A stretch of DNA of 64,000 bases. Origin: Pseudomonadota bacterium (GTDB lineage: Bacteria > Desulfobacterota > Desulfobulbia > Desulfobulbales > Desulfurivibrionaceae). The stretch spans positions 1 through 64,000 of the forward strand of contig JAHJRQ010000007.1 of the NCBI GenBank assembly GCA_018830485.1, in the 5' to 3' direction. Shown in pieces: positions 28,162-36,143 of this stretch. The notes under the pieces are model-generated. The model was not told where the DNA came from, searched no databases, and saw only the letters and a program-made list of their open reading frames with translations. Position 1 is the first letter of the stretch, and every line of letters starts with the position of its first letter. The position numbers were made by a program, and so were the translations under genes.

Positions 28162-28342
28162 CCGTTACCGCCATAAAGCTTCGCAGGAAAAACGCGTCAG
28201 GATTCTCCTTCTCCGCCCTTGACAGGAGATACACGCCGCAGTAGACCAGAACAAAGACATAATCCGGACACGATCAATATTCGGCTCAGGTCAGAACTGA
28301 CCGATTCTTCGGGAAAAAGAGCAATCAACCAGAGGTCTACCT

Positions 28343-28495
28343 ATGAGCAGATATGGCAGCGGCGGGGCCGGATTTGGTTTGGGCGTAGTCATTGCGGTAG
28401 CCCTTTCTTGGGGTGCAAACCATTCCATCCTGTGGGCAATCTTCCACGGATTTCTAAGTTGGTTTTATGTCATCTACTATTTTCTTTTCAGATAG
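28343..28495 (+). CDS. 50-residue membrane protein
   Basis: A short gene: MSRYGSGGAGFGLGV start, one long hydrophobic stretch (GVVIAVALSWGANHSILWAIF) and an aromatic tail (SWFYVIYYFLFR). AGAGG lies before the ATG. The Gly-rich head plus Ser-Trp, Asn-His-Ser and Trp-Phe-Tyr-Val-Ile-Tyr-Tyr pattern looks like a conserved small membrane protein; I recall similar unannotated proteins in other bacteria but cannot name a family. It stands alone between the glycosylase homologue and epmA. Confidence 0.68.
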   Translation: MSRYGSGGAGFGLGVVIAVALSWGANHSILWAIFHGFLSWFYVIYYFLFR

Positions 28496-28613
28496 ACGAG
28501 CAGCATGACCGCCACCGGGCTCCAAACTATTAAGCACGGGCTAAATAAAACCGAATCAGACGCCCCTGCCGGCCAGAGAACGTTACCATTCTCACAATAC
28601 CAAGAAAATCCCC

Positions 28614-29525
28614 CTACAACCCCTCCGGCGTAAAGGCCACCACCTGATCGATATTGTCTGCTCCGGCAAAGAGCATAACCAGCCGGTCCACCCCCAGGGC
28701 AATACCCGTAGCAGGAGGCATGGTTTCGAGGGCATCAAGAAACACCTCCGGCAGCGGGCCACAGTCCCGTCCCTGGAGCCGAATAGCCTTCTGCTCCGCC
28801 AGGAATCTGGCCCGCTGCTCTATGGGATCAACCAACTCGGAAAAACCGTTGGCCAACTCCAACCCGGCCACATACAGCTCAAAACGCTCAGCCACTGTTG
28901 GATCGGTCGGGGAGAGCCGGGCCAAGGCGCCCAGCGTGGCCGGATAGTCGCAGAGAAAGGTGGGGGTCGCCGTGCCCAGATGCGGTTCCACATACTCCAC
29001 CAGCAGCTCATCGAATCGGTCCTCGGCCAGCGCCTCTTCCACCGTGCAGGGCGCATAGCGATGGAAGGCCTCGGCCACGGTGATCCGCTCCCACTCCGGC
29101 CCAAGGTCGATCCTGCGCCCTTGCCATTCGAGCACTCCAGCCTTTTCACCCTTGCCCATGGCCGCAGCCAGATACCGCAGCAGCACCTCGCAATCCGTCA
29201 TCAAATCGCGGTAGTCCCTGCTGGCTGCATACCACTCCAGCATGGTGAATTCGGGCAGGTGGCGGTCGCCGCGTTCGCCTTTGCGGAAGCATTTACAGAT
29301 TTGGAACAGTTTGGGGATGCCTGCGGCCAACAGCCGCTTCATGCACAATTCCGGGGAGGTTTGCAGGAACCAACCCTCGCTGGTCAGCGGCTCTATGTAG
29401 GCTTCCGGGGCAGGGGCAGGGATACGGATGGGGGTTTCGACCTCGAGGTAGCCTCGGTCGATGAAAAAGGTGCGCAGGGCCTGAATGAGAACGGCCCGCA
29501 AATGCAGGCCGTGGACAGGAATCAT
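28614..29525 (-). CDS. epmA: Elongation factor P beta-lysyltransferase EpmA (LysRS-like)
   Basis: A 303-residue class II lysyl-tRNA synthetase catalytic domain without anticodon-binding domain. Motif 2 region FRKGERGDRHLPEFTMLEWY and the C-terminal GIALGVDRLVML are diagnostic of EpmA/PoxA/GenX, which attaches lysine to EF-P. Its substrate, EF-P, is encoded just upstream in the same direction at 29724, with a 105-bp repeat between. No epmB (the 2,3-aminomutase that makes beta-lysine) is in the window. Confidence 0.94.
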   Translation of the reverse strand: MIPVHGLHLRAVLIQALRTFFIDRGYLEVETPIRIPAPAPEAYIEPLTSEGWFLQTSPELCMKRLLAAGIPKLFQICKCFRKGERGDRHLPEFTMLEWYAASRDYRDLMTDCEVLLRYLAAAMGKGEKAGVLEWQGRRIDLGPEWERITVAEAFHRYAPCTVEEALAEDRFDELLVEYVEPHLGTATPTFLCDYPATLGALARLSPTDPTVAERFELYVAGLELANGFSELVDPIEQRARFLAEQKAIRLQGRDCGPLPEVFLDALETMPPATGIALGVDRLVMLFAGADNIDQVVAFTPEGL

Positions 29526-29615
29526 AGTCGTTGTCGATGCAGTATTAAGGCAGCCGCCCCATGGTTATTCATAGTAATTCGCCAAAAACGAAAACATGAA
29601 TTTCATCACTGCAAT

Positions 29616-29721
29616 GTAAACGTTCAGCAGTGCCGCAGATGCGCGGAAGAGGTCTGCGAAGTGTGCTATTGCACATGAGCAGGCCGATGACAAAGCAAAT
29701 GCGGTGCTGCTGGACGTTTAC
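29616..29721 (-). repeat. attC-like structured repeat, copy 1
   Basis: A 106-bp element immediately 3' of the efp stop codon. Its ends are inverted repeats, GTAAACGTTCAGCAG (29616-29630) against CTGCTGGACGTTTAC (29707-29721), 14 of 15 complementary. The middle contains a hairpin TGTGC-TATT-GCACA within a CTGC/GCAG stem. The internal 80 bases are nearly identical to copy 2 (30397-30500) but the end sequences differ. This resembles integron attC architecture; no integrase is visible. Confidence 0.85.
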
Positions 29722-29723
29722 GG

Positions 29724-30287
29724 CTATTCCTTTACCCGGGTCACATACACCCCGGTGCGGGTGTCGATCTGCAGCTTATCCCCTTCCTCGATAAAGGGCG
29801 GCACCTGGACCACATACCCGGTTTCCAGGGTTACGGGCTTGGAGTCGCTGCCGCTGGTGTCGCCCTTGACCCACGGGTCGGACTGGGTGACCTTGAGGTT
29901 GACGAAGTTGGGCAGGGTAACGCCGATGGGGCGGCCGTTGTACTGCAGCACCTCCACATCCATGTTGTCGGTGAGAAAATTGATGGCATCGCCCAACTGT
30001 TCTTTGGATATCTCCAATTGCTCAAAGGAGACGTTGTCCATGAAGATGTACTCATCCCCCTGGCAGTAGAGATACTGCATGGTCCGCTCCTCAAGGGCGG
30101 CCTTTTCCAATTTGTCGTTGGAGCGGAAGGTCTTTTCAAAGGAATTACCGGTGATCATGTTCCGCAAACGGGCGCGGTACAGGGCCTGGCCCTTGCCGGG
30201 TTTGGAAAAGGAAAAATCCGTCATGACATACGGTTCGCCGTCGATCTGAACCTTTAAGCCTTTGCGAAAATCAGAAGCGGAATACAT
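29724..30287 (-). CDS. efp: Elongation factor P
   Basis: A 187-residue translation factor that relieves ribosome stalling at polyproline. Three beta-barrel domains; the modified loop is KPGKG with Lys32 as the lysylation site, flanked by DFSFS and GQALYRARLRN. C-terminal signature GDKLQIDTRTGVYVTRV is standard. GGGAGAG precedes the start. EpmA is encoded downstream. Each of efp and the MoaE-like gene upstream is followed directly by an attC-like repeat. Confidence 0.97.
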   Translation of the reverse strand: MYSASDFRKGLKVQIDGEPYVMTDFSFSKPGKGQALYRARLRNMITGNSFEKTFRSNDKLEKAALEERTMQYLYCQGDEYIFMDNVSFEQLEISKEQLGDAINFLTDNMDVEVLQYNGRPIGVTLPNFVNLKVTQSDPWVKGDTSGSDSKPVTLETGYVVQVPPFIEEGDKLQIDTRTGVYVTRVKE

Positions 30288-30396
30288 ACTTGCTCTCTCC
30301 CTGTGGCAATCACAATCAAAGTCAAAAAAAAACAGTGTGCGGCACCTTACTAACCGGATTCCCGCATTTTTGCAAGGGTGAAGTTGAGTCCAGCTC

Positions 30397-30500
30397 TAAC
30401 TGCTCAGCAGTGCCGCAGATGCGCGGAAGAGACCTGCAAAATGTGCTATTGCACATGAGCAGGCCGATGACAAAGCAGATGTGGTGCTGCTGGGCAGTTA
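30397..30500 (-). repeat. attC-like structured repeat, copy 2
   Basis: A 104-bp element whose edge includes the stop codon of the MoaE-like gene. Ends TAACTGCTCAGCAG (30397-30410) and CTGCTGGGCAGTTA (30487-30500) are 13 of 14 complementary. Inner hairpin ATGTGC-TATT-GCACAT sits in a CCTGC/GCAGG stem. The interior matches copy 1 closely; the outer arms do not match copy 1 but remain self-complementary, so pairing rather than sequence seems to be conserved. Confidence 0.85.
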
Positions 30501-30857
30501 CATTACTTCCTTTTTACCGATGGCCTCTGCCTTAATGCGATCCAGGAGCTCGCCCAGCACCGGTTTCACATTCTCCCGGATATCACCGGCCACGATGATG
30601 AACAGCAGATCGTCGCCGGGCTGGAAGGAGCCGCTCTTGGCCTCGATGACGATGTCGAAGATGCCGGGCTTTTGCAGAAACTCCTTCCGGATCGCCTCGA
30701 CCTTTGCCTGATCCGGGGTGACCTCAAGGGCGGTGACCCCTTCCCTGGTCTTGCGCGACCAGGCCCGGACCACGCCGTTGTGCACAAGGACCATCCCGAC
30801 GTTCTCGGCAAAGGCGGGGTTCTTTTTCATCTCGGCAATCGTTTTTGAAATATCCAT
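30498..30857 (-). CDS. MoaE-like protein
   Basis: A 119-residue protein with GAGGTGA before the ATG. The segment GMVLVHNGVVRAWSR followed by a helix and GSFQPGDDLLFIIVAGDIRENV resembles the fold of the molybdopterin synthase large subunit MoaE (GTVR, then GxLxxGexxv). The catalytic lysine and the usual His-Arg segment of true MoaE are not obvious, so it may be a paralogue with another role. Neighbours (pepN, efp) give no molybdenum link. Confidence 0.6.
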   Translation of the reverse strand: MDISKTIAEMKKNPAFAENVGMVLVHNGVVRAWSRKTREGVTALEVTPDQAKVEAIRKEFLQKPGIFDIVIEAKSGSFQPGDDLLFIIVAGDIRENVKPVLGELLDRIKAEAIGKKEVM

Positions 30858-30889
30858 ATGGTCACCTCTGTGTTTGTTGGTCTAAGAAA

Positions 30890-33535
30890 TCAAACTCTCC
30901 CCAAACTCTTGCTCACCACCTCGTACACATCCCGGGACAATGACTTGTTGGCGGCAATTCTTTCAAGCTGAGCCCGCATCAGGCCTCGCCTTTTCTCATC
31001 ATAGCGTGCTCCCCGCCCGAGGCGGGCCGCCAGACGGGCGGCGATCTGAGGGTTGAGCGGGTCAAGGGCGAGGATCTGCTCGGCCAAAAAGCTATACCCC
31101 TTGCCCGACACCTCGTGAAAACAGAGCGGATTGCCCGCGGCAAAAGAGCCAATCAGGGCGCGCACCTTGTTGGGGTTTTTCAACTGAAAGGCCGGATGGA
31201 CCATGAGCGCCTGGACCTCCGCCAGGGTTTCCGGCAGCGGGGCCGTGGCCTGCACCGCAAGCCACTTGTCCAGCACCAGGGGATCACCCTGCCATTGCTG
31301 GTAAAAATCAGCGATCACCTGCCGGCGCTCCGGGCGGGCGGAATGGGCCAGGGCGGCAAAGGCGGCCATCTGGTCGGTCATGTTGTCCGACTTGGCGAAC
31401 TGGGCAAGGGCGAGCTGGACAGCCCCTTCGTCTTCGAGGGTCACGAGATAGGTAAGACAGAGATTGCGCAACGCCCTTTGCCCTGCCAGCGCAGGTTCGT
31501 AATGGTATGGGCCGTCAACCCGGTTAGCCTGATACGTCTGCTCCCACAGCGGACGCAGGGAGCAGGCCAAAGTCTGCCGGGCAAAGAGGCGGGAGGCGTG
31601 GATTGCCTCGACAGCCACCATCTCCATCTGCTCCGCCAGGTACTCCTCCGAGGGCAGGGTGAGCAAGAGGGCGAGGAACGCCTTATCCCCCACGGCTTCT
31701 TCCCCAAGCAACCGGCCACAGGCCTCGACAAACCGTTGGTCCAAAACCAGGGGGCGGTTGTGCCGAAAATCCTCCACCAGCCCCAGAAGCAAACGGCTGG
31801 CCAGACACTGCCCAGCCTCCCAGCGGTTGAAAGGGTCCCGGTCATGACGGAAGAGAAAGAGCAGCTCTTCCTCGTCACACTCGTAGGCAACCTTGAGCGG
31901 CGCGGAAAAATTGCGCAGGATCGAAAGCCGCGGCTTCTCCCCCACCCCATTGAACCGGATGGTCTCCTGGGGGTTGCGCAGCTCTAACAGCCCGCGCGCC
32001 GCTTCCCCCTGCCGCTCCGGGCAGGCCAGTTCCATCTCCCTGCCTTGCCCGTCGAGCAGACCAAGCGCCACCGGGATATGGAGCGGCTCCTTTTCCGGCT
32101 GGCCAGCAGTGGGTGGAGTGCTTTGTTCTAAACGCAGGGTATAGGTGCGGGCCCGGGAATCATACTCGCCCTGCACCGTGAGCTGCGGGGTGCCGGCCTG
32201 GGTGTACCACCGCTGGAACTGGCTTAGATCACGGCCCGAGACCTCGCCCATGGCCCGGACAAAATCATCGGTGGTGACGGCCTGGCCGTCATGCCGGGTG
32301 AGGTACAGGGCCAGCCCCTGCCGGAACAGCTCTTGCCCCAGTAAGGTGTGGAGCATGCGGATGATCTCGGCCCCCTTCTCGTAGATGGTGACGGTGTAGA
32401 AGTTGTTGATCTCCATGAAAGAGTCGGGCCGCACCGGGTGGGCCATGGGCCCGTTGTCCTCGGGAAACTGCACGTTGCGCAGGAGCCGGACATCGTGGAT
32501 GCGCTTGACCGCGGGGGAAACCTGATCCCCGGTGAACTGCTGATCGCGGAACACGGTGAGCCCTTCCTTGAGGCTCAATTGGAACCAATCCCTACAGGTG
32601 ACCCGATTGCCGGTCCAGTTGTGGAAATACTCGTGGGCGATGACCGCCTCGATCCCCTCGTAGTCCGCATCCGTGGCGGTGTCCGGCCGGGCCAGCACGT
32701 ACTTGGAATTGAAGACGTTGAGCCCCTTGTTCTCCATGGCGCCCATGTTGAAATCGTCCACCGCCACGATCATGTACTGGTCGAGATCGTACTCCAGGCC
32801 AAAGGTTTCCTCGTCCCAAGCCATGGCCTTTTTGAGCGAATCCATGGCATGGCCGCATTTATCGCGGTTATGGGGTTGCACATAGATCTCCAGGGCCACC
32901 GGGCGGCCGGAGCGGGTGACAAAGGTGTCGGCGATCTTGACCAGATTGCCTGCAACCATGGCGAACAGGTACGACGGCTTCGGGTACGGGTCCTGCCAGC
33001 GTGCGTAATGGCGGCCTGCGGGGAGCTCCCCTGCCTCGAGCCGATTGCCGTTGGCCAGCAGCACCGGGTAGCGCTCTTGCTCCGCGCTGATCGTTACCTC
33101 GTAACGGGCCAGCACATCGGGGCGGTCGAGGAAATAGGTGATTTTGCGGAACCCCTCTGCCTCGCACTGGGTGCAAAAATTGGAGCTGGAGCGGTACAGC
33201 CCGTCGAGGGAGGTGTTGTTTTGGGGATAGAGCTCGGTTTCGATCTCAAGCACGAACCGCTCCGGCACCTGCGGGATGGTGAGGGTTTCATCGTCCAGCC
33301 GATACTGGTCCGGACCGAGGGCGATGCCATCCAAAACGATCCCCTTGAGCACCAGCTTTCTCCCCTGAAGCACGAGGGGGGAGTTCGATGCGGCCTGGAT
33401 ATTCCGGCGGCAGACCAGGCGGGAACAGACCCGGGCCCGCTCCTCGAACAGATCCACGGTAAGCGCCACCTCTTCGATCGAGTAGGCGGGCGGACGGTAA
33501 TCCTTGAGCAGAATGGTTTTGGGTTGAGCAGCCAT
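30890..33535 (-). CDS. pepN: Aminopeptidase N
   Basis: An 881-residue M1 zinc aminopeptidase that removes N-terminal residues from peptides in the cytoplasm. Substrate motif GAMENKGLNVFN; zinc site HEYFHNWTGNRVTCRDWFQL with the downstream Glu in KEGLT; length and C-terminal helical domain fit the E. coli PepN group. It starts 20 bases after the stop of the upstream mltD-like gene. The ribosome site is weak (GGACTGATCC). Confidence 0.96.
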   Translation of the reverse strand: MAAQPKTILLKDYRPPAYSIEEVALTVDLFEERARVCSRLVCRRNIQAASNSPLVLQGRKLVLKGIVLDGIALGPDQYRLDDETLTIPQVPERFVLEIETELYPQNNTSLDGLYRSSSNFCTQCEAEGFRKITYFLDRPDVLARYEVTISAEQERYPVLLANGNRLEAGELPAGRHYARWQDPYPKPSYLFAMVAGNLVKIADTFVTRSGRPVALEIYVQPHNRDKCGHAMDSLKKAMAWDEETFGLEYDLDQYMIVAVDDFNMGAMENKGLNVFNSKYVLARPDTATDADYEGIEAVIAHEYFHNWTGNRVTCRDWFQLSLKEGLTVFRDQQFTGDQVSPAVKRIHDVRLLRNVQFPEDNGPMAHPVRPDSFMEINNFYTVTIYEKGAEIIRMLHTLLGQELFRQGLALYLTRHDGQAVTTDDFVRAMGEVSGRDLSQFQRWYTQAGTPQLTVQGEYDSRARTYTLRLEQSTPPTAGQPEKEPLHIPVALGLLDGQGREMELACPERQGEAARGLLELRNPQETIRFNGVGEKPRLSILRNFSAPLKVAYECDEEELLFLFRHDRDPFNRWEAGQCLASRLLLGLVEDFRHNRPLVLDQRFVEACGRLLGEEAVGDKAFLALLLTLPSEEYLAEQMEMVAVEAIHASRLFARQTLACSLRPLWEQTYQANRVDGPYHYEPALAGQRALRNLCLTYLVTLEDEGAVQLALAQFAKSDNMTDQMAAFAALAHSARPERRQVIADFYQQWQGDPLVLDKWLAVQATAPLPETLAEVQALMVHPAFQLKNPNKVRALIGSFAAGNPLCFHEVSGKGYSFLAEQILALDPLNPQIAARLAARLGRGARYDEKRRGLMRAQLERIAANKSLSRDVYEVVSKSLGRV

Positions 33536-33555
33536 GGATCAGTCCAAAAGGGGGG

Positions 33556-35583
33556 TCAACGAATCGGTTCAACGCGGGGCACCACCAACCGCACCCCCGG
33601 CTTCAATTGGGCGAAGTTGACGGATTCATTGTATTTTTTTATCAACCAGAAGGGCAGCTCGAATTCGTTCTCACACAGCGACCAGATGGTATCCCCCTGT
33701 TTCACCCGATAGGTGCGGGTACCTTCCAGCAGCCGGTAGGCGGCGAAGAAATCCTCGACAATCTCCTTGTGAAACTCATAGCGCTGGGCCTCAAATCGCC
33801 CCTTGCTTCCCTTGGCAAGGGGGAGTTTGATCTTCTGGTTCACGGTCAGGGGCTGTTCGTAGCGCAAGTTGTTCAGCCGGCGCAGATCCCAGGCCCGAAC
33901 CCCGAGCCAGCGCGCATAATGCCCCAGGGTTTCCTCGGCCTCCACCCGGACGACGCCATGGGTCTTGCCCTGCTTCGTGACCACCTCCACCCCGAGATTG
34001 CCCAGAACCTTGGCCGGATTGAGGGGCGGACACTGCGCCCCTTTGGCCGGGGTTTGGGCCGCAACACCCTCGGGCGCCGAAACTGTCTTGGACTGCGGAG
34101 ACCCCGACGCCGCAACCGGCGCGCCCTCCGCCTTGGCCCCAGGCCCGGACTCGGCGTTGGACTGCACAGCCGTCTTCGGAGTCAGGCCGCTCAGACGCTG
34201 GGTCTCCCCTTTGTTCCTTTCCGTGGCAACCAGCCGTACGCGGCCCCGTTCATCCGGCCCAGGAATCCGCAGGTTCTGGCCGGGGCAGATCACCGCCTGG
34301 TCATCAAGCCCATTACTCCGCAGGAGATCGGTCACCGTAACGCCATGCTCCCGGGCGATGGAAAAGGCGGTGTCTCCCTGGCGCACCTGATACATGGTGG
34401 TTTGCACCTGATCTTCCTTGAGAATCTGCGGGGGGATATTGTCCGCCAGCCGCACGATCTTGCCCTGTTGCGGCACCCGCACCTCGTAGCCCTTGGGAAT
34501 CAGCTTCTGTCCCTTGTAAACCGGCTCGCGCAGGGCAGGATTCAAAGACTTGAAGGTTTCCAGATCAACCTTGAGATGCTTGACCAGGTCGTCCACCAGG
34601 GCATAGTTGGGCAGAACCACACCCTTGCTGTTGACCGGCGGCTCGATGGGAAGCGGGCCGAAAAAAGCAGGGTAGTTCTTGGCTACCTCCCTGGCGGCGA
34701 GAAATTCCGAGTAGAAATTCCGCGAGGCAAACTTGAACAACTTGCTTTCATGCTCCTGGAAGATCCGTTCATAATCTCCCTTGGCCGCCTTGGCCCGCAT
34801 CATGCCGTTGATCCCGTGGTTATAGGCGGTTACCGCCAAAGGCCAGGTGCCGAGCTTCTCGTAATTATGCCGCAGCATTCGTGCCGCGGCATGGGTGGCC
34901 TTGAGCGGATCGCGCCGCTCGTCAATGGCATAGTCCACATCCAGCTTGAACTGCTTGCCCGAGGATTCGGTGAACTGCCAGATCCCGGCCGCGCCGAACT
35001 TGCTGTATGCCTTGTAGTTGAAGGAGGATTCCACATGGGGCAGATAGGCCAAATCCTCGGGCACCCCGTAGCTCGCCATGATCTCCTTGATCTCCTCCAG
35101 ATAGGCGCCGGAGCGGATCAGACCTTTCCGGAAATTATCCTTCTGGCCGGACTGGAAACGGATGTTCTCCTGGGCCAGCCGGAAATCCTCGGGTGTGGCC
35201 CTTGCCCCGAAGAGCGCGGCCACCCGCTTTTCCTCCCGGGTCTGGGGGGACGCGCCCGCGGCGAGGGATCTGAAAATTTCCAGATACCTCTCCTTTGCCC
35301 GTTCTATCCTCTGCCGGTCCCGTTCCCGCGCCCCGTTTTCCCAGGTTCCCTCGACATCCAGCACCTCGTAGATAATGCGCAAGTCCCGCTTGTCGTGGAG
35401 CACCCCCTGCGAAGAGGGATACTTGCCGTAGATATCACGCCAGAACACGACATTGGGGGTGATGCAGTCATAGAGGGGAAAGGGGTCCTGGGCAGCCCGG
35501 ACTGGAAAAACACCCGTGGCGGTCACGCAAAAAAACAGCGCCGTCGCCACCAACAAACGAAGATATGCCATAACAGCTCTCAT
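33556..35583 (-). CDS. Membrane-bound lytic murein transglycosylase D-like protein with LysM domains
   Basis: About 675 residues from ATG 35583; ATG 35571 is possible. A signal sequence (LRLLVATALFFCVTATGVFPVRA) is followed by an SLT domain with catalytic Glu in LPHVESSFN, then KFGAAGIWQFTESSGK and TAYNHG, as in MltD. Three LysM-like modules follow: near 400 (YQVRQGDTAFSIAREHGV), near 530 (VEAEETLGHYARWLG) and at the C-terminus (YRVKQGDTIWSLCENEF). An Ala/Pro/Gly linker separates modules one and two. It cleaves peptidoglycan glycan strands. First gene of the minus-strand run with pepN. Confidence 0.92.
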   Translation of the reverse strand: MRAVMAYLRLLVATALFFCVTATGVFPVRAAQDPFPLYDCITPNVVFWRDIYGKYPSSQGVLHDKRDLRIIYEVLDVEGTWENGARERDRQRIERAKERYLEIFRSLAAGASPQTREEKRVAALFGARATPEDFRLAQENIRFQSGQKDNFRKGLIRSGAYLEEIKEIMASYGVPEDLAYLPHVESSFNYKAYSKFGAAGIWQFTESSGKQFKLDVDYAIDERRDPLKATHAAARMLRHNYEKLGTWPLAVTAYNHGINGMMRAKAAKGDYERIFQEHESKLFKFASRNFYSEFLAAREVAKNYPAFFGPLPIEPPVNSKGVVLPNYALVDDLVKHLKVDLETFKSLNPALREPVYKGQKLIPKGYEVRVPQQGKIVRLADNIPPQILKEDQVQTTMYQVRQGDTAFSIAREHGVTVTDLLRSNGLDDQAVICPGQNLRIPGPDERGRVRLVATERNKGETQRLSGLTPKTAVQSNAESGPGAKAEGAPVAASGSPQSKTVSAPEGVAAQTPAKGAQCPPLNPAKVLGNLGVEVVTKQGKTHGVVRVEAEETLGHYARWLGVRAWDLRRLNNLRYEQPLTVNQKIKLPLAKGSKGRFEAQRYEFHKEIVEDFFAAYRLLEGTRTYRVKQGDTIWSLCENEFELPFWLIKKYNESVNFAQLKPGVRLVVPRVEPIR

Positions 35584-35716
35584 GATTTTCTTTATTGACT
35601 CGGTATTCACAACGGATAAGGAGCCCAGTATACTCGCTCCTGCCGGGATTTGCCGCTAAAATCAGGTTCAGCCGGGAATTCCAGGCAATGGGAAAGAACC
35701 TTTCCACGGGTCTCTT

Positions 35717-36096
35717 TTTCTTCTTTTGCGTGCCCAAAAGAAGAAACAAGAAAAAGGCACCCCAGCCAGTCCTGGCCCTGCGGGCTCCCCTTGCTTCTCG
35801 ACGAGGGCGGGACGCTAAAAAACTCGGGCTTCGCCCTCAAACAGTTTTAGCGTCTTTTCCCGCCCCCGTCTGCGAGGCGCGGCAGGACAAATGGGAGGGG
35901 AGAGAAAAAATCCCATTGGCACGCCGCCGAGCACCGGAGAGGCTGCCGAAAAAGGGCTTTGCACTGTTTGAGGCGCAGCCGAGTTTGCAAAGCCCCGGCA
36001 GCATCGAGGAGCACAGAAAATCCCGCCTACGGCGGGACCAGTGACACGGGTGCCCTTTCTTTGGTTCGTTTCTTTGGGCAAACAAAGAAATGAACA
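35717..36096 (-). repeat. 380-bp dispersed structured element, copy A
   Basis: A full-length copy with imperfect terminal inverted repeats (left around GCGTGCCCAAA...GGCACCC, right around GGGTGCC...TTTGGGCAAAC). Internal helices: GACGCTAAAA/TTTTAGCGTC (35811-35820, 35845-35854) enclosing GGGC-TTC-GCCC; ATGGGA/TCCCAT (35891, 35911); GCTGCCG/CGGCAGC around GGGCTTTGCA/TGCAAAGCCC (35954-35963, 35986-35995); TCCCGCC-TAC-GGCGGGA (36021-36037). It begins 47 bases after the stop of the minus-strand M32 gene. Short reading frames inside it are not believed. Confidence 0.9.
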
Positions 36097-36143
36097 AATT
36101 AATTTCATCCGAAACAGACAGCCGTTTAACTCAACTCCACGAA

